DNA of 64,000 nucleotides from Oceanobacillus sp. FSL K6-2867 (GCF_037963145.1 NZ_CP150144.1:2170001-2234000), one strand, 5' to 3'. Counted from the stretch's first letter, positions 18,208 through 26,722 are shown. Notes: generated by a model not told the origin, from the letters alone. A program made the numbers and translations.

Positions 18208-18323
18208 GAATTCCGCACAAATACGAACTGAAAGCTTCAGGTTGGACTTACAACCATTCAATGCATGACTGTTAAGCTGACTAGAATGAAGCAAAACCCC
18301 TATAAATAAACTTACTCTGCAAT

Positions 18324-18486
18324 TTAACGACCATCTCTCTTCTCTCGCACAGCTAGGATAGGTATTGTTGCACCATGTTCTTTCTGAATGGTTTTTCTTG
18401 CCTCTGCATGTGTTCTGGCATTTATCGTTTTAAGGAGTTTTTTTTCCATCTATTTCAGCTTTCACAAGAAAGCACTTTTGCCGCAT
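18324..18486 (-). pseudogene. Small basic protein gene (about 53 aa) interrupted by a frameshift in an A8 run
   Basis: A minus-strand ATG at 18486 has a good ribosome site (AAGGAGAG). The frame gives MRQKCFLVKAEIDGKK and then hits a stop just after a run of eight A residues (18438-18445 on the plus strand are T). Shifting by one base in that run restores LLKTINARTHAEARKTIQ and a sensible end at 18324. The total length of 163 bases fits one missing or extra base. The family is unknown. Mutation, sequencing error in the run, or programmed slippage are all possible. Confidence 0.45.
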
Positions 18487-18703
18487 CTCAATTGAATCTC
18501 TCCTTCTAAATTACAAATTGTACATATTTAAGAGTAAATAAGAAAAAATTCCGTTAACCCTATTATACGCTCCTCGTACGGGGTGCTATGAAATATAATT
18601 CTGCTCATTTTAAACAGTACAGAATAAACACACTACATGAATAACTCTCTACAAACAAATAAAACTGTTGAAAAAACAAACACAAATAACTCTATTTCTC
18701 CTC

Positions 18704-18732
18704 TTGACAATAATATAAACACAGTATAAAAT
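18704..18732 (+). promoter_or_regulatory. Consensus sigma-A promoter upstream of the gntP-type permease
   Basis: TTGACA (18704-18709), a 17-bp spacer and TAAAAT (18727-18732) match the vegetative consensus closely. It is about 355 bp before the permease ATG, so the transcript would have a long leader. An inverted-repeat operator candidate begins six bases downstream. Confidence 0.65.
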
Positions 18733-18737
18733 GACTT

Positions 18738-18754
18738 TGATGCGAAAAACAACA
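18738..18754. promoter_or_regulatory. Candidate operator, TGATGC-N5-ACAACA
   Basis: The site is a near-palindrome of the form TGTTGC-N5-GCAACA with one mismatch per half. It overlaps the expected transcription start of the promoter at 18704. A 17-bp site with identical half-sites is at 22597, and related sites are at 18833, 20594 and 22647. Confidence 0.5.
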
Positions 18755-18832
18755 GTTTAAGTGCCTTCTAAACTATTTCAAGTAGTGAATAGAAATAAGT
18801 GTTGTGAATTTTATCTTGGTATCATAGAAAAG

Positions 18833-18849
18833 TGTTGCGATTTAGCACA
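18833..18849. promoter_or_regulatory. Second candidate operator, TGTTGC-N5-AGCACA
   Basis: The left half-site is perfect (TGTTGC) and the right half is weak. It lies 95 bp downstream of the first site in the leader of the permease gene. A further lone half-site, TGTTGT, is at 18800. The rest of 18120-19088 holds only the terminator, the broken small gene and AT-rich DNA. Confidence 0.35.
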
Positions 18850-19088
18850 TATGGCGACTATGTACGTTGCTAATGGCGAACAGAGAACAAAAGCAGGCAG
18901 TCTGATTCTCTATTTTAAATTTATTTTGTAAGCACTGCCAATTGGGTTTGAGATGAATGAGTTTGGTCATTTATTGAGAGTGTATATAGTAGGAGCGCAC
19001 ATAGATGCTGCCATCTATAAAGAACAACTTACAACATCTTTATATAAAGCAAACAGAACTGCTAAAAATTACATTGGGGGGCTAATAT

Positions 19089-20435
19089 ATGCCATTATTA
19101 ATTGTTGCAATAGGGGTACTGTTACTACTTATTTTCATCATGAAATTTAAATTAAACACATTTGTTTCATTGATTATTGTTTCGTTTATTGTAGCCTTAG
19201 CGCTAGGAATGCCTATGGGAGAAGTTGTTGGGTCGATTGAAAGCGGTTTAGGTGGAACACTTGGTCATATTGCCTTAATCTTTGGTATGGGTGCCATGCT
19301 TGGTAGATTAATTGCAGATGCAGGTGGAGCGAATCGCATTGCGATAACGCTAATTGACAAATTTGGCGAAAAAAGAATTCAATGGGCTGTATTATTTGCC
19401 TCATTTATAGTTGGTATCGCATTATTCCTTGAAGTAGCAATTGTATTGCTTGTTCCAATTATATTCTCGATCGCCAAGGAATTAAAGGTTTCTATTGTAA
19501 AATTGGGACTGCCGATGGTTACTGCTGCATTGGCAACGCATGCATTTTTACCTCCGCATCCAGGGCCAACCGTAGTAGCTGCGGAATATGGTGCAAATAT
19601 TGGCTTGGTCTTAATTTACGGAATTATAGTCGCTATCCCTACAGTTATTTTTGCGGGTATCTTGTATCCGAAGCTTGCGAAAAAGATTGTGCCGACTGCA
19701 TTTACGAGAGAAGGCAGTGCATCGTTTGGAGTCCAAAAGACATTTAAATTAGAAGAAACGCCTGGTTTTGGTATTAGTTTATTTACAGCACTATTTCCTG
19801 TTATTCTAATGGCTTTAGGTGCTATCGTTGATATGGTTCAGCCAGTTTTCGGCTTTTCCGATAACATGTTAGTGAGCTTGATTCGTTTCATTGGTAATTC
19901 TTCAACTGCTATGTTGCTTTCTTTATTACTGGCAGTTTATACAATGGGATTGAGAAGAAATATTCCAATTAAGACATTAATGGATTCTTGTTCTTCCGCA
20001 ATCAATGCTTTAGGTATGCTGCTATTAATCATCGGTGGTGGCGGTGCTTTAAAACAAGTGCTTATTGATGGTGGTGTAGGTGATTATGTTGCTGATATTT
20101 TTGCAGGTTCTGCAATGTCTCCGGTCTTCTTTGCCTGGATGGTCGCAGCAATATTACGTATTTGCTTAGGATCTGGAACGGTTGCAACATTAACAACAGC
20201 AGGATTGGTTATACCTTCACTTGCTGGAATTCCCGATGTTAACCTAGAACTAGTTGCTCTTGCGACAGGAGCAGGTAGTGCCATTGCATCACATGTTAAC
20301 GATGCCGGCTTCTGGATGGTTAAAGAATCTCTGGGTATGACATTAAAAGAAGCATTTGGAACATATACCGTACTCTCCACAATCGTTGCTGTATCTGGTC
20401 TAGTATGTACTTTATTATTAGATATCATTATTTAA
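19089..20435 (+). CDS. GntP-family (gluconate:H+ symporter type) acid-sugar permease
   Basis: The 448-residue membrane protein has about 12-13 segments and GntP-family features: an N-terminal KLNTFVSLIIVSFIVALALG, then GFGxMLG-like GMGAMLGRLIADAGGANRIA, and the family stretch ATHAFLPPHPGPTVVA. GntP carriers import gluconate and related aldonates with protons. Its neighbours (DUF1537 kinase and PdxA2) point to a four-carbon acid such as threonate or erythronate as the cargo. The ribosome site is GGGGGG six bases away. A 19-bp-stem terminator follows. Confidence 0.85.
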   Translation: MPLLIVAIGVLLLLIFIMKFKLNTFVSLIIVSFIVALALGMPMGEVVGSIESGLGGTLGHIALIFGMGAMLGRLIADAGGANRIAITLIDKFGEKRIQWAVLFASFIVGIALFLEVAIVLLVPIIFSIAKELKVSIVKLGLPMVTAALATHAFLPPHPGPTVVAAEYGANIGLVLIYGIIVAIPTVIFAGILYPKLAKKIVPTAFTREGSASFGVQKTFKLEETPGFGISLFTALFPVILMALGAIVDMVQPVFGFSDNMLVSLIRFIGNSSTAMLLSLLLAVYTMGLRRNIPIKTLMDSCSSAINALGMLLLIIGGGGALKQVLIDGGVGDYVADIFAGSAMSPVFFAWMVAAILRICLGSGTVATLTTAGLVIPSLAGIPDVNLELVALATGAGSAIASHVNDAGFWMVKESLGMTLKEAFGTYTVLSTIVAVSGLVCTLLLDIII

Positions 20436-20441
20436 AAAAAC

Positions 20442-20490
20442 AAAGCAATCATTTTATAGATTCTGTTCTATAAAATGATTGCTTTTTATA
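20442..20490 (+). terminator. Terminator after the GntP-type gene
   Basis: AAAGCAATCATTTTATAGA (20442-20460) pairs perfectly with the 19 bases at 20467-20485 around a 6-nt loop, followed by TTAT. It separates the permease transcript from the regulator gene. The remaining 300 bp up to 20790 hold one operator-like site and AT-rich DNA. Confidence 0.85.
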
Positions 20491-20593
20491 TGCATTTCCT
20501 CCAGATTTCGTTTGAAAGCTGATATTCTAATTGGTATTGAAATCGCTTTATCAATTACTTTTACTTTAAGGGAATATGGCTTATAATTAATAG

Positions 20594-20610
20594 TGTTGCA
20601 AATTGCATAC
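20594..20610. promoter_or_regulatory. Candidate operator, TGTTGC-N5-GCATAC, before the regulator gene
   Basis: The left half is the consensus TGTTGC and the right half begins GCA, at the same 5-bp spacing as the other sites. It lies about 180 bp before the regulator start, which would fit autoregulation. Confidence 0.45.
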
Positions 20611-20789
20611 TATCAGCTTATCAAAGTAAGTAAAATGAAACAGAATAGGAAACAATGTATTCACTTCCTTTATAGATTGCTAGATTAGACTTTTTCATGG
20701 AAAATCTACAATAGATTTAGGTTAAGAATCATTGTAATTAAAATAAAAGAAATACATAGCTTGATTTTAGTGACAGAAGGTGAATTAAA

Positions 20790-22562
20790 ATGATAAAAGC
20801 GTTGGTAATCGTCCCTTATGAGGGACTGCTTGAAATGATGAAAGAGATCAGTCAAGAAATAGAAGATATTGAATTACACATTGAATTAGGTAACTTATAT
20901 GAAGGTGTCCAAATTGCAAAGAATGCTGAAAATGAAGGCTACCATGTTGTTATCAGCCGTGGCGGTACTGCTTCAATGATACAAGAGGCGGTATCTATCC
21001 CGGTAATCGATATTCAAGTTTCTGGCTACGATGTATTACGTATTTTAACACTTGTAAAAGGATTTTCTGGCAAAGCTGCTATTGTTGGATTTTCGAATAT
21101 TACACAAGGTGCAGCTACAATATGTAAACTACTGGATTTGGATGTTAAAACCTTAACGATTACAAGGGATAATGAAGTAAAGGAAAAATTAACGGCCTTA
21201 AAAAAGCAAGGTTATGAGGTAGTAATTGGAGACGTCATAACGATGCAGACTGCTAAACAATTAGGGATGACAGGAGTGCTGATTACATCTGGTAAAGAAG
21301 CGATTATGGATGCGTTAGAAGAGACAAGAAGGTCCTATCAGTTATTTTCAAGTTTACAGCAGGATATTGCATTAATGCAATCGATTCTTGATAGTAATGA
21401 ACAGGCTATCGGGGTTTTCGATCAAGCAGCAGAAATAACTTATGGTAATGCGCGATTCCATAACGAATTTCATTGGTTGCAATTAGACAATGCTACCGAT
21501 ATAAAAAAGCTTATACAGGAATCACTCTTAACAAACGAAAAGCAAGTAAAAACGCTTTACATTAATAATAAATTATGGAAAATAACAACATGCCCGATTA
21601 ATGGTGCAATGGCATTATTTTTTGAAAAAGCGCATTCGAATCAAATGACTGTGCAAAATGAGCACGAGAATCAAAATGCAATTGAATTGCATACAACCCC
21701 TTCTCGGACTCCATTTTCGGGAAAAAGCAAGGCAATCCAGAAAGTGCTGGATCAGATTAATCAATACGGAAAGCATGGAGAGCCTGTCTGGATTTCGGGG
21801 GAGCAAGGGAATGGAAAAGAATTAATTGCCCATTCCATTTATCTAAAAAGGAAAGCTGCGGATACCCCGTTGATTACATTGCATTGCGATGTGATAAGTG
21901 CAGAGCAATTGAAGGAGTTCATTAAGGAGGGCTTTTTTCAAAAGTACGCCAATGGAGTAATTTTCTTAAAGCATATCGACAACCTGAATTTTTATATGCA
22001 GAAGGAGTTATTAAGTGTGCTTCAGGATGAACATGAACAGAAGCCACAATGGCTTGTATCTTCAACCGATAATATGGATAAAAAGATTAAAAATGGAGAT
22101 TTCCATCGCGAGTTATTCCAATTATTAGCCCATTCACAGATTCAAATACCACCGCTTCGTGAACGGAGAGAAGATATTGAGGATTTAGTACATGTATTTA
22201 TTTCCGATTTGCATCCGAAGTATGGAAATGAAGTCGTCGGGATTCGGGATGATGCACTGAAGCAGCTCGTTCTTTATGATTGGCCTGGAAATGTGGCACA
22301 GCTGAAGGATGTAATGGAGCAATTATTTTTGGAGGCCCAATCCTATTATATTGAGAAAGCAGAAGTGGACATTGTATTTAAGAGATTGGAACATCAAGCA
22401 AGGTGGAATGATGCGTTATCGTATATTGACATTAGTGGTACATTAGAAGAAATCGAAAAAGAAGTGATTGCAAAAGTCCTTGAAGATGAAGGAATGAATC
22501 AATCCAGAGCGGCTAAACGCTTAGGAATTAATCGGTCGACCTTATGGCGCAAGCTTAAATAA
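20790..22562 (+). CDS. PrpR_N-domain regulator with a degenerate sigma-54-type AAA domain
   Basis: The 590-residue protein has four parts: a PrpR_N sensor domain (about 5-190, with SRGGTASMIQ and VIDIQVSGYDVLR), a PAS-like segment (about 195-300), an AAA domain (about 308-520) and a Fis-type helix-turn-helix (NQSRAAKRLGINRSTLWRKL). Walker A is kept (GEQGNGKE, 337-344) and so is the PPLRERREDI segment. However, the stretch between Cys366 and Gly389 is too short and lacks the GAFTGA loop needed to contact sigma-54, and Walker B reads FLKHID instead of FLDEI. It therefore probably controls sigma-A promoters, like TyrR-type proteins. The expected targets are the flanking permease and kinase genes. 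Confidence 0.8.
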   Translation: MIKALVIVPYEGLLEMMKEISQEIEDIELHIELGNLYEGVQIAKNAENEGYHVVISRGGTASMIQEAVSIPVIDIQVSGYDVLRILTLVKGFSGKAAIVGFSNITQGAATICKLLDLDVKTLTITRDNEVKEKLTALKKQGYEVVIGDVITMQTAKQLGMTGVLITSGKEAIMDALEETRRSYQLFSSLQQDIALMQSILDSNEQAIGVFDQAAEITYGNARFHNEFHWLQLDNATDIKKLIQESLLTNEKQVKTLYINNKLWKITTCPINGAMALFFEKAHSNQMTVQNEHENQNAIELHTTPSRTPFSGKSKAIQKVLDQINQYGKHGEPVWISGEQGNGKELIAHSIYLKRKAADTPLITLHCDVISAEQLKEFIKEGFFQKYANGVIFLKHIDNLNFYMQKELLSVLQDEHEQKPQWLVSSTDNMDKKIKNGDFHRELFQLLAHSQIQIPPLRERREDIEDLVHVFISDLHPKYGNEVVGIRDDALKQLVLYDWPGNVAQLKDVMEQLFLEAQSYYIEKAEVDIVFKRLEHQARWNDALSYIDISGTLEEIEKEVIAKVLEDEGMNQSRAAKRLGINRSTLWRKLK

Positions 22563-22596
22563 TAGCTTGCGTTTTTCTGTGCAAAAACGCTCCTTT

Positions 22597-22613
22597 TGAT
22601 GCAAAATACAACA
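22597..22613. promoter_or_regulatory. Candidate operator, TGATGC-N5-ACAACA
   Basis: The half-sites and spacing are identical to the site at 18738. It is directly followed by TTGACA (22615-22620), a possible -35 element, although no good -10 lies at the right distance. Position between the regulator and the kinase gene suits control of the catabolic operon. Confidence 0.5.
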
Positions 22614-22646
22614 ATTGACAGGAGTTTAAAAATAAATTAATTAAAA

Positions 22647-22663
22647 CATTGCTAAATGCAACG
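22647..22663. promoter_or_regulatory. Candidate operator, CATTGC-N5-GCAACG
   Basis: The inner TTGC-N5-GCAA core is a perfect palindrome at the same spacing as the other sites. It lies 50 bp downstream, centre to centre, from the site at 22597, about five helical turns, which would place both on one DNA face. Confidence 0.5.
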
Positions 22664-22683
22664 ATTTGGTTTATGATTGTTAT

Positions 22684-22697
22684 TGAAAGCGTTATTA
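22684..22697 (+). promoter_or_regulatory. cre-like catabolite-repression site
   Basis: TGAAAGCGTTATTA matches the CcpA consensus TGNAANCGNWNNCA except for one position near the end. Location in the leader of an acid-sugar operon makes carbon catabolite repression plausible. With one mismatch this could be chance. Confidence 0.4.
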
Positions 22698-22757
22698 GAA
22701 TAGTTAAGAGAAATAAATATAATGTGATATACGATAGACAATAGGAGTAGAAATAAA

Positions 22758-22808
22758 GTGAAAAAGCAAAAGATATATGCTGATCTTGTTAAGAAGGGAG
22801 GTAAATAG
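22758..22808 (+). CDS. Leader peptide (16 aa) upstream of the DUF1537 kinase
   Basis: A GTG preceded by AGGAG starts a 16-codon frame (MKKQKIYADLVKKGGK) whose last codons contain the GGGAGG ribosome site of the kinase. Its TAG ends two bases before the kinase TTG. This layout is typical of translational coupling, where ribosomes finishing the small frame help start the next one. Whether the peptide itself matters is unknown. Confidence 0.4.
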   Translation: MKKQKIYADLVKKGGK

Positions 22809-22810
22809 AG

Positions 22811-24130
22811 TTGAAACTGGCAGTGATAGCAGATGATTTAACAGGTGCAAATGATACAGGCGTTCAGTTTGCGAAAAAAGGGCTAAGCACAACGGTGCTT
22901 TTTTCGGATACACACATACAGCCAGTGCATCTAAGTGAAGATGTCATCGTTTTAAATTCAGATAGTCGTGCACTCGATTTTCAAAAAGCTTATGATATTG
23001 TTTTTAATCTATCAACAGAATTAAACAAATTAGGTGTAACAAAAGTGTTTAAGAAAATTGATTCAACGATGAGAGGGAATGTCGGTCAAGAAATTGATGC
23101 AGTAATGGACGTATTTCAATTTAAGACGTCATTTGTCGTACCAGCTTTCCCAAAAAGCAAGCGAACAACCGTGGATGGTAAGCACTATGTGCATGGGGTA
23201 CTATTAGCAGAATCGGAAATTGCAAACGACCCCTCCTGTCCTGTAAAAGAAAGCTACCTTCCAAAATTATTGCAGGAGCAAAGCAAGCGGGACATTGAAT
23301 TGATCTCCATTTCGGATGTTCAGAAAGGGAAACACCACTTATTGGAAAAAATGACAGCGATAACTGCGGATGCTCCCTCTAAAATTATTGTTATAGATGC
23401 TTCAACAGATGAAGAATTAAAGGCAATTGTGGAAGCCGCGGAAATGCTTGAAGAGAACTTCCTTTGGGTTGGTTCGGCAGGAGTTGCATCACACCTTTCA
23501 AGCACAGGAAACTATGACGAAGCAGTACTTAACAAGCAAATAGATGAACGGCCGCCGGTATTGGTGGTAGCAGGTAGTGTGAACACGATTACCCATCAAC
23601 AGATTCGTGATTTACGAAAAGGGAATACTGTAGAAGAAATTGTTATTTCCCCTGAAGCGTTCTTTTATGAAGAGGAGCGAAAGAGCGAGATTGATCGTGT
23701 TGTTCGAGCGGGTCAAGCATTACTGGGAAAAGGTGATCTAGTAATAACGACCGATCGTGGACAAGAGGCGATGAATCGAGTGAAGGAATTGAAACGAGAA
23801 CTAGGTTTATCAAACTTTGAGGTAGGGCATACGATTGCCGAATCTATGGGAGTCATTGCCGGTCAGTTAATTGAATCGAGCGACATTTGTGGTGCTGTTT
23901 TAACAGGTGGAGATATTGCCGGTGCAGCTTGTAAAGCATTAAAGGGTGAAGGAATTCGAGTCATTGGTGAAGTAGAAGCAGGTATTCCATATGGTAAGCT
24001 ATTTGGTGGATTGTATGACGGCATTCCGGTTGTAACAAAGGCCGGTGCATTTGGTACCGAACAGGCACTTTCAAAAGCACTTCAAACCGTTACGGAAGTG
24101 CATGGACATGCAATAAGCAGTAATGGGTAA
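22811..24130 (+). CDS. Four-carbon acid sugar kinase family protein (DUF1537)
   Basis: The 439-residue product starts with the DUF1537 signature VIADDLTGANDTGVQFAKKG and has the substrate-side KKIDSTMRGNVGQEI and, near the C-terminus, VLTGGDIAGAACKAL plus GIPYGKLFGGLYDG for nucleotide binding. Family members (DtnK, DenK, OtnK) phosphorylate D-threonate, D-erythronate or 3-oxo-tetronate at O4. The PdxA2 gene 98 bp downstream completes the known D-threonate/D-erythronate route to dihydroxyacetone phosphate. The start is TTG with GGGAGG nine bases upstream. The exact isomer used cannot be read from sequence. Confidence 0.85.
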   Translation: MKLAVIADDLTGANDTGVQFAKKGLSTTVLFSDTHIQPVHLSEDVIVLNSDSRALDFQKAYDIVFNLSTELNKLGVTKVFKKIDSTMRGNVGQEIDAVMDVFQFKTSFVVPAFPKSKRTTVDGKHYVHGVLLAESEIANDPSCPVKESYLPKLLQEQSKRDIELISISDVQKGKHHLLEKMTAITADAPSKIIVIDASTDEELKAIVEAAEMLEENFLWVGSAGVASHLSSTGNYDEAVLNKQIDERPPVLVVAGSVNTITHQQIRDLRKGNTVEEIVISPEAFFYEEERKSEIDRVVRAGQALLGKGDLVITTDRGQEAMNRVKELKRELGLSNFEVGHTIAESMGVIAGQLIESSDICGAVLTGGDIAGAACKALKGEGIRVIGEVEAGIPYGKLFGGLYDGIPVVTKAGAFGTEQALSKALQTVTEVHGHAISSNG

Positions 24131-24228
24131 TTATGATACGTATAGATGTAGTCAAACGATCAGGCTAAGCTTATGATTGCCATTCACAATGAACTTGGCG
24201 AAAAAGAAAAGGATAATAGGAGGAAATA

Positions 24229-25230
24229 ATGATGGCCACTAAAAAACCAAATATTGCAATTACAATGGGCGATCCTTCAGGAGTAGGACCTGAGATTATC
24301 GTCAAATCCTTAAATGATAAAAATATCTATGAAACATGTCGTCCATTTGTAGTTGGCGATGCAAAAATATTGAAAAGAGCACTTGATGTAACCAATGTAG
24401 AGCTTCAAATAAATAGCATTACACAACCAGAGGAAGCAATGTACGAATATGGCACCATCGATATTATTGATTTAGATTTAGTTTCTGCCGATTTACCATG
24501 GGGACAAGTCTCACCAGAGGCTGGAAACGCTGCATTCCGTTATTTGGAAAAGGCAATTGCTTATGCAAATGAAGGGAAAATCCAAGGGATCTGTACAGCG
24601 CCTTTAAATAAAGAAGCGCTTCATAAAGCAGGTCACATCTACCCTGGACATACAGAAATTTTAGCAGAACTAACGAACACGAAAGATTTTGCAATGATGC
24701 TATCTGCTCCAGGGTTACGCGTAATTCATGCAACAACACATGTTGGTCTAATGGATGCTATCAAAAACAATAATGTTGATCGTCAATATACAGTGATTAA
24801 GCTTGCGCATGAAACGTTGCAAAAAGCAGGAATTGAATCTCCGCGCATCGCTGTTTGTGGAATTAACCCGCATGCCGGAGAAAATGGACTTTTCGGAAAT
24901 GGCGAAGAGGAGGAAAAAATTATTCCAGCTGTTGAAAAAGCACAAGCAGAAGGGATTAATGTACAAGGGCCACTTCCAGCAGATACACTATTCTTTAGAG
25001 CAAAACGTGGCGACTTTGACATCGTTGTTGCGCAATATCATGATCAAGGACATGGTCCAATTAAAGTTCTAGGTCTAGAGGCTGGTGTAAATATTACAGT
25101 TGGACTTCCAACAATCCGTACAAGTGTAGACCATGGAACAGCTTTTGATATCGCTGGTAAAAATATTGCGGACGAGCTATCCCTAAAAGAAGCGCTTCGT
25201 ATGGCGGTTGAACTAGCCCCCGAAAATTAA
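24229..25230 (+). CDS. pdxA2: PdxA2-type 4-phospho-D-threonate/D-erythronate 3-dehydrogenase
   Basis: The 333-residue protein matches the PdxA family: ITMGDPSGVGPEI, the TAPLNKEAL segment, YPGHTEILAELT and ATTHVGLMD, then NPHAGENGLFG and AQYHDQGHGPIK with the metal-binding histidines, and TVGLPTIRTSVDHGTAFDIA. True PdxA acts in vitamin B6 synthesis, but PdxA2 paralogues beside DUF1537 kinases oxidise 4-phosphotetronates, which then lose CO2 to give DHAP. The context favours PdxA2. Two adjacent ATGs (24229, 24232) follow AGGAGG; either may start. Confidence 0.8.
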   Translation: MMATKKPNIAITMGDPSGVGPEIIVKSLNDKNIYETCRPFVVGDAKILKRALDVTNVELQINSITQPEEAMYEYGTIDIIDLDLVSADLPWGQVSPEAGNAAFRYLEKAIAYANEGKIQGICTAPLNKEALHKAGHIYPGHTEILAELTNTKDFAMMLSAPGLRVIHATTHVGLMDAIKNNNVDRQYTVIKLAHETLQKAGIESPRIAVCGINPHAGENGLFGNGEEEEKIIPAVEKAQAEGINVQGPLPADTLFFRAKRGDFDIVVAQYHDQGHGPIKVLGLEAGVNITVGLPTIRTSVDHGTAFDIAGKNIADELSLKEALRMAVELAPEN

Positions 25231-25242
25231 TAATAACTAATC

Positions 25243-25275
25243 AAGCAGGAGGTTGACATCGACCTCTTGCTTTCC
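25243..25275 (+). terminator. Hairpin between pdxA2 and the LarA-like gene
   Basis: A 13-bp stem with two G-T pairs (AAGCAGGAGGTTG with CGACCTCTTGCTT) and a 4-nt loop lies 12 bases after the pdxA2 stop. The tail is only moderately T-rich, so some read-through into the next gene is likely. Confidence 0.55.
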
Positions 25276-25368
25276 TTGCATAAAGATTTTGTTGAAGAAT
25301 AGATGCTACCCACTACATGGGATATTTCTTAAAAACTGGATAAAAGTAATATGGAAGGAGTGACGTCA

Positions 25369-26619
25369 ATGTCTTTACCGAAGTTCGCAAAAATAAGACA
25401 AAAATTTCAAGTAGAAAGCCTGAACGATATTGCTGGAACCATTTCTGAACAATTCAACCATGTAAAAGCAGACGAAAAAATAGTGTCTGGCATGGAAATT
25501 GCGATTACCGTAGGAAGCCGGGGGATTGCTAACATTCCACAGATCGTCAAAAGTGTAGCAGATGAAATAAAAAAAAGAGGTGCAAAACCATTTATCATCC
25601 CTGCGATGGGAAGTCATGGTGGAGCAACTGCCGAAGGGCAAATTGAAGTATTGGACGGTCTTGGTGTAACAGAGGAATCTACCGGATGCGAAATTCGTTC
25701 GTCCATGGAAGTTGTAGAGGTTGGCAAAACGTCAGCAGGCATTCCCGTTTATGTTGATAAGCATGCATATCATGCCGATGGTATTATCGTGATGGGTCGT
25801 GTGAAGCCACATACTGATTTTAAAAAGGATATTGAAAGTGGCGTTTTAAAAATGGCATCGATTGGCATGGGGAAACATAAGCAAGCATTAGCTCTTCACA
25901 CATATGGTATTAGAGGGATTCGTGACATGATGCCTGAAGTTGGTAAAGTAGCCATTGGTAATTCAAATACATTATTTGGGATAGCAATTGTAGAAAACGC
26001 CCATGAAGAAACTGCAATCATTGAAGCTATCCATCCAGATGAAATTGAAAATCGCGAAAGAGAATTATTGAAACGTGCATTTGCTTTGATGCCAAGTCTT
26101 CCAGTTGACGAAATGGATATATTAGTCGTTGATGAAATCGGCAAAAATTATAGTGGAACCGGTATGGATACGAATATCATTGGCCGAATCCGTGTATTAG
26201 GTGTGGAAGAGCCAGAAAAACCTAGTGTAAAATATGTTATCGCTTCGAATTTAAGTGAGGCAAGCCATGGTAATGCATTAGGAATTGGTCTATCTGATTT
26301 AACAACGAGGCGTCTATTTGACAAAATTGATTTAAAAACAATGAATGAAAATGTTGTAACAAGTACATTTTTAGATAGAGCTAAAATTCCAATTGTCCTT
26401 GATAGCGATCGTGAAGCGTTGGAGGCTGCTCTCCGCGCTACTTGGGGTGTGCCAGCACAGGACGCAAGAATTGTACGAATTCCAAACACCCTTCATATTG
26501 GCGAACTGTTTGTATCAGAAGTAATTTTCAATGAACTGAAGGATAAGGAAAATATTGAGGTATTAGAAGGCTTACATGAAATGAAATTTGATGCGGATGA
26601 TTATTTTCCTCCGATGTAA
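25369..26619 (+). CDS. LarA-like (lactate racemase domain) hydroxyacid racemase/epimerase
   Basis: The 416-residue protein belongs to the nickel-pincer racemase superfamily (Lar_N, PF09861). His83 in GSHGG, His148 in RVKPHTDF, Lys161 in SGVLKM and His170 in MGKHKQ are spaced much like the His/Lys set that holds the NPN cofactor in Lactobacillus LarA. Family members racemise lactate or malate or epimerise C2 of aldonates such as gluconate. Next to a tetronate kinase and dehydrogenase, a C2 epimerase converting threonate and erythronate is an attractive guess. The ATG at 25369 has GGAAGGAG seven bases upstream. No larB/C/E cofactor genes are in the window. Confidence 0.75.
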   Translation: MSLPKFAKIRQKFQVESLNDIAGTISEQFNHVKADEKIVSGMEIAITVGSRGIANIPQIVKSVADEIKKRGAKPFIIPAMGSHGGATAEGQIEVLDGLGVTEESTGCEIRSSMEVVEVGKTSAGIPVYVDKHAYHADGIIVMGRVKPHTDFKKDIESGVLKMASIGMGKHKQALALHTYGIRGIRDMMPEVGKVAIGNSNTLFGIAIVENAHEETAIIEAIHPDEIENRERELLKRAFALMPSLPVDEMDILVVDEIGKNYSGTGMDTNIIGRIRVLGVEEPEKPSVKYVIASNLSEASHGNALGIGLSDLTTRRLFDKIDLKTMNENVVTSTFLDRAKIPIVLDSDREALEAALRATWGVPAQDARIVRIPNTLHIGELFVSEVIFNELKDKENIEVLEGLHEMKFDADDYFPPM

Positions 26620-26687
26620 CAGGTATGGAAGTTTGTAACGGTCAGCTGACTTAAAAAAGTATGCAGAAATAATGATTTAATCTGTTT

Positions 26688-26722
26688 AAAGAGGGACATT
26701 TAGTGGAATCCCTCTTTTTTTA
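26688..26722 (+). terminator. Terminator of the tetronate operon
   Basis: AAAGAGGGA (26688-26696) pairs with TCCCTCTTT (26709-26717), and seven T residues follow. This is a textbook rho-independent terminator. Confidence 0.9.

Noticed and set aside
18700..19088. Sigma-54 (-24/-12) promoter before the GntP gene
   Set aside because: No TGGCAC-N5-TTGC match was found; the closest text (GCGCAC...ATGC near 18992) lacks the essential GG. The regulator also lacks the GAFTGA loop.
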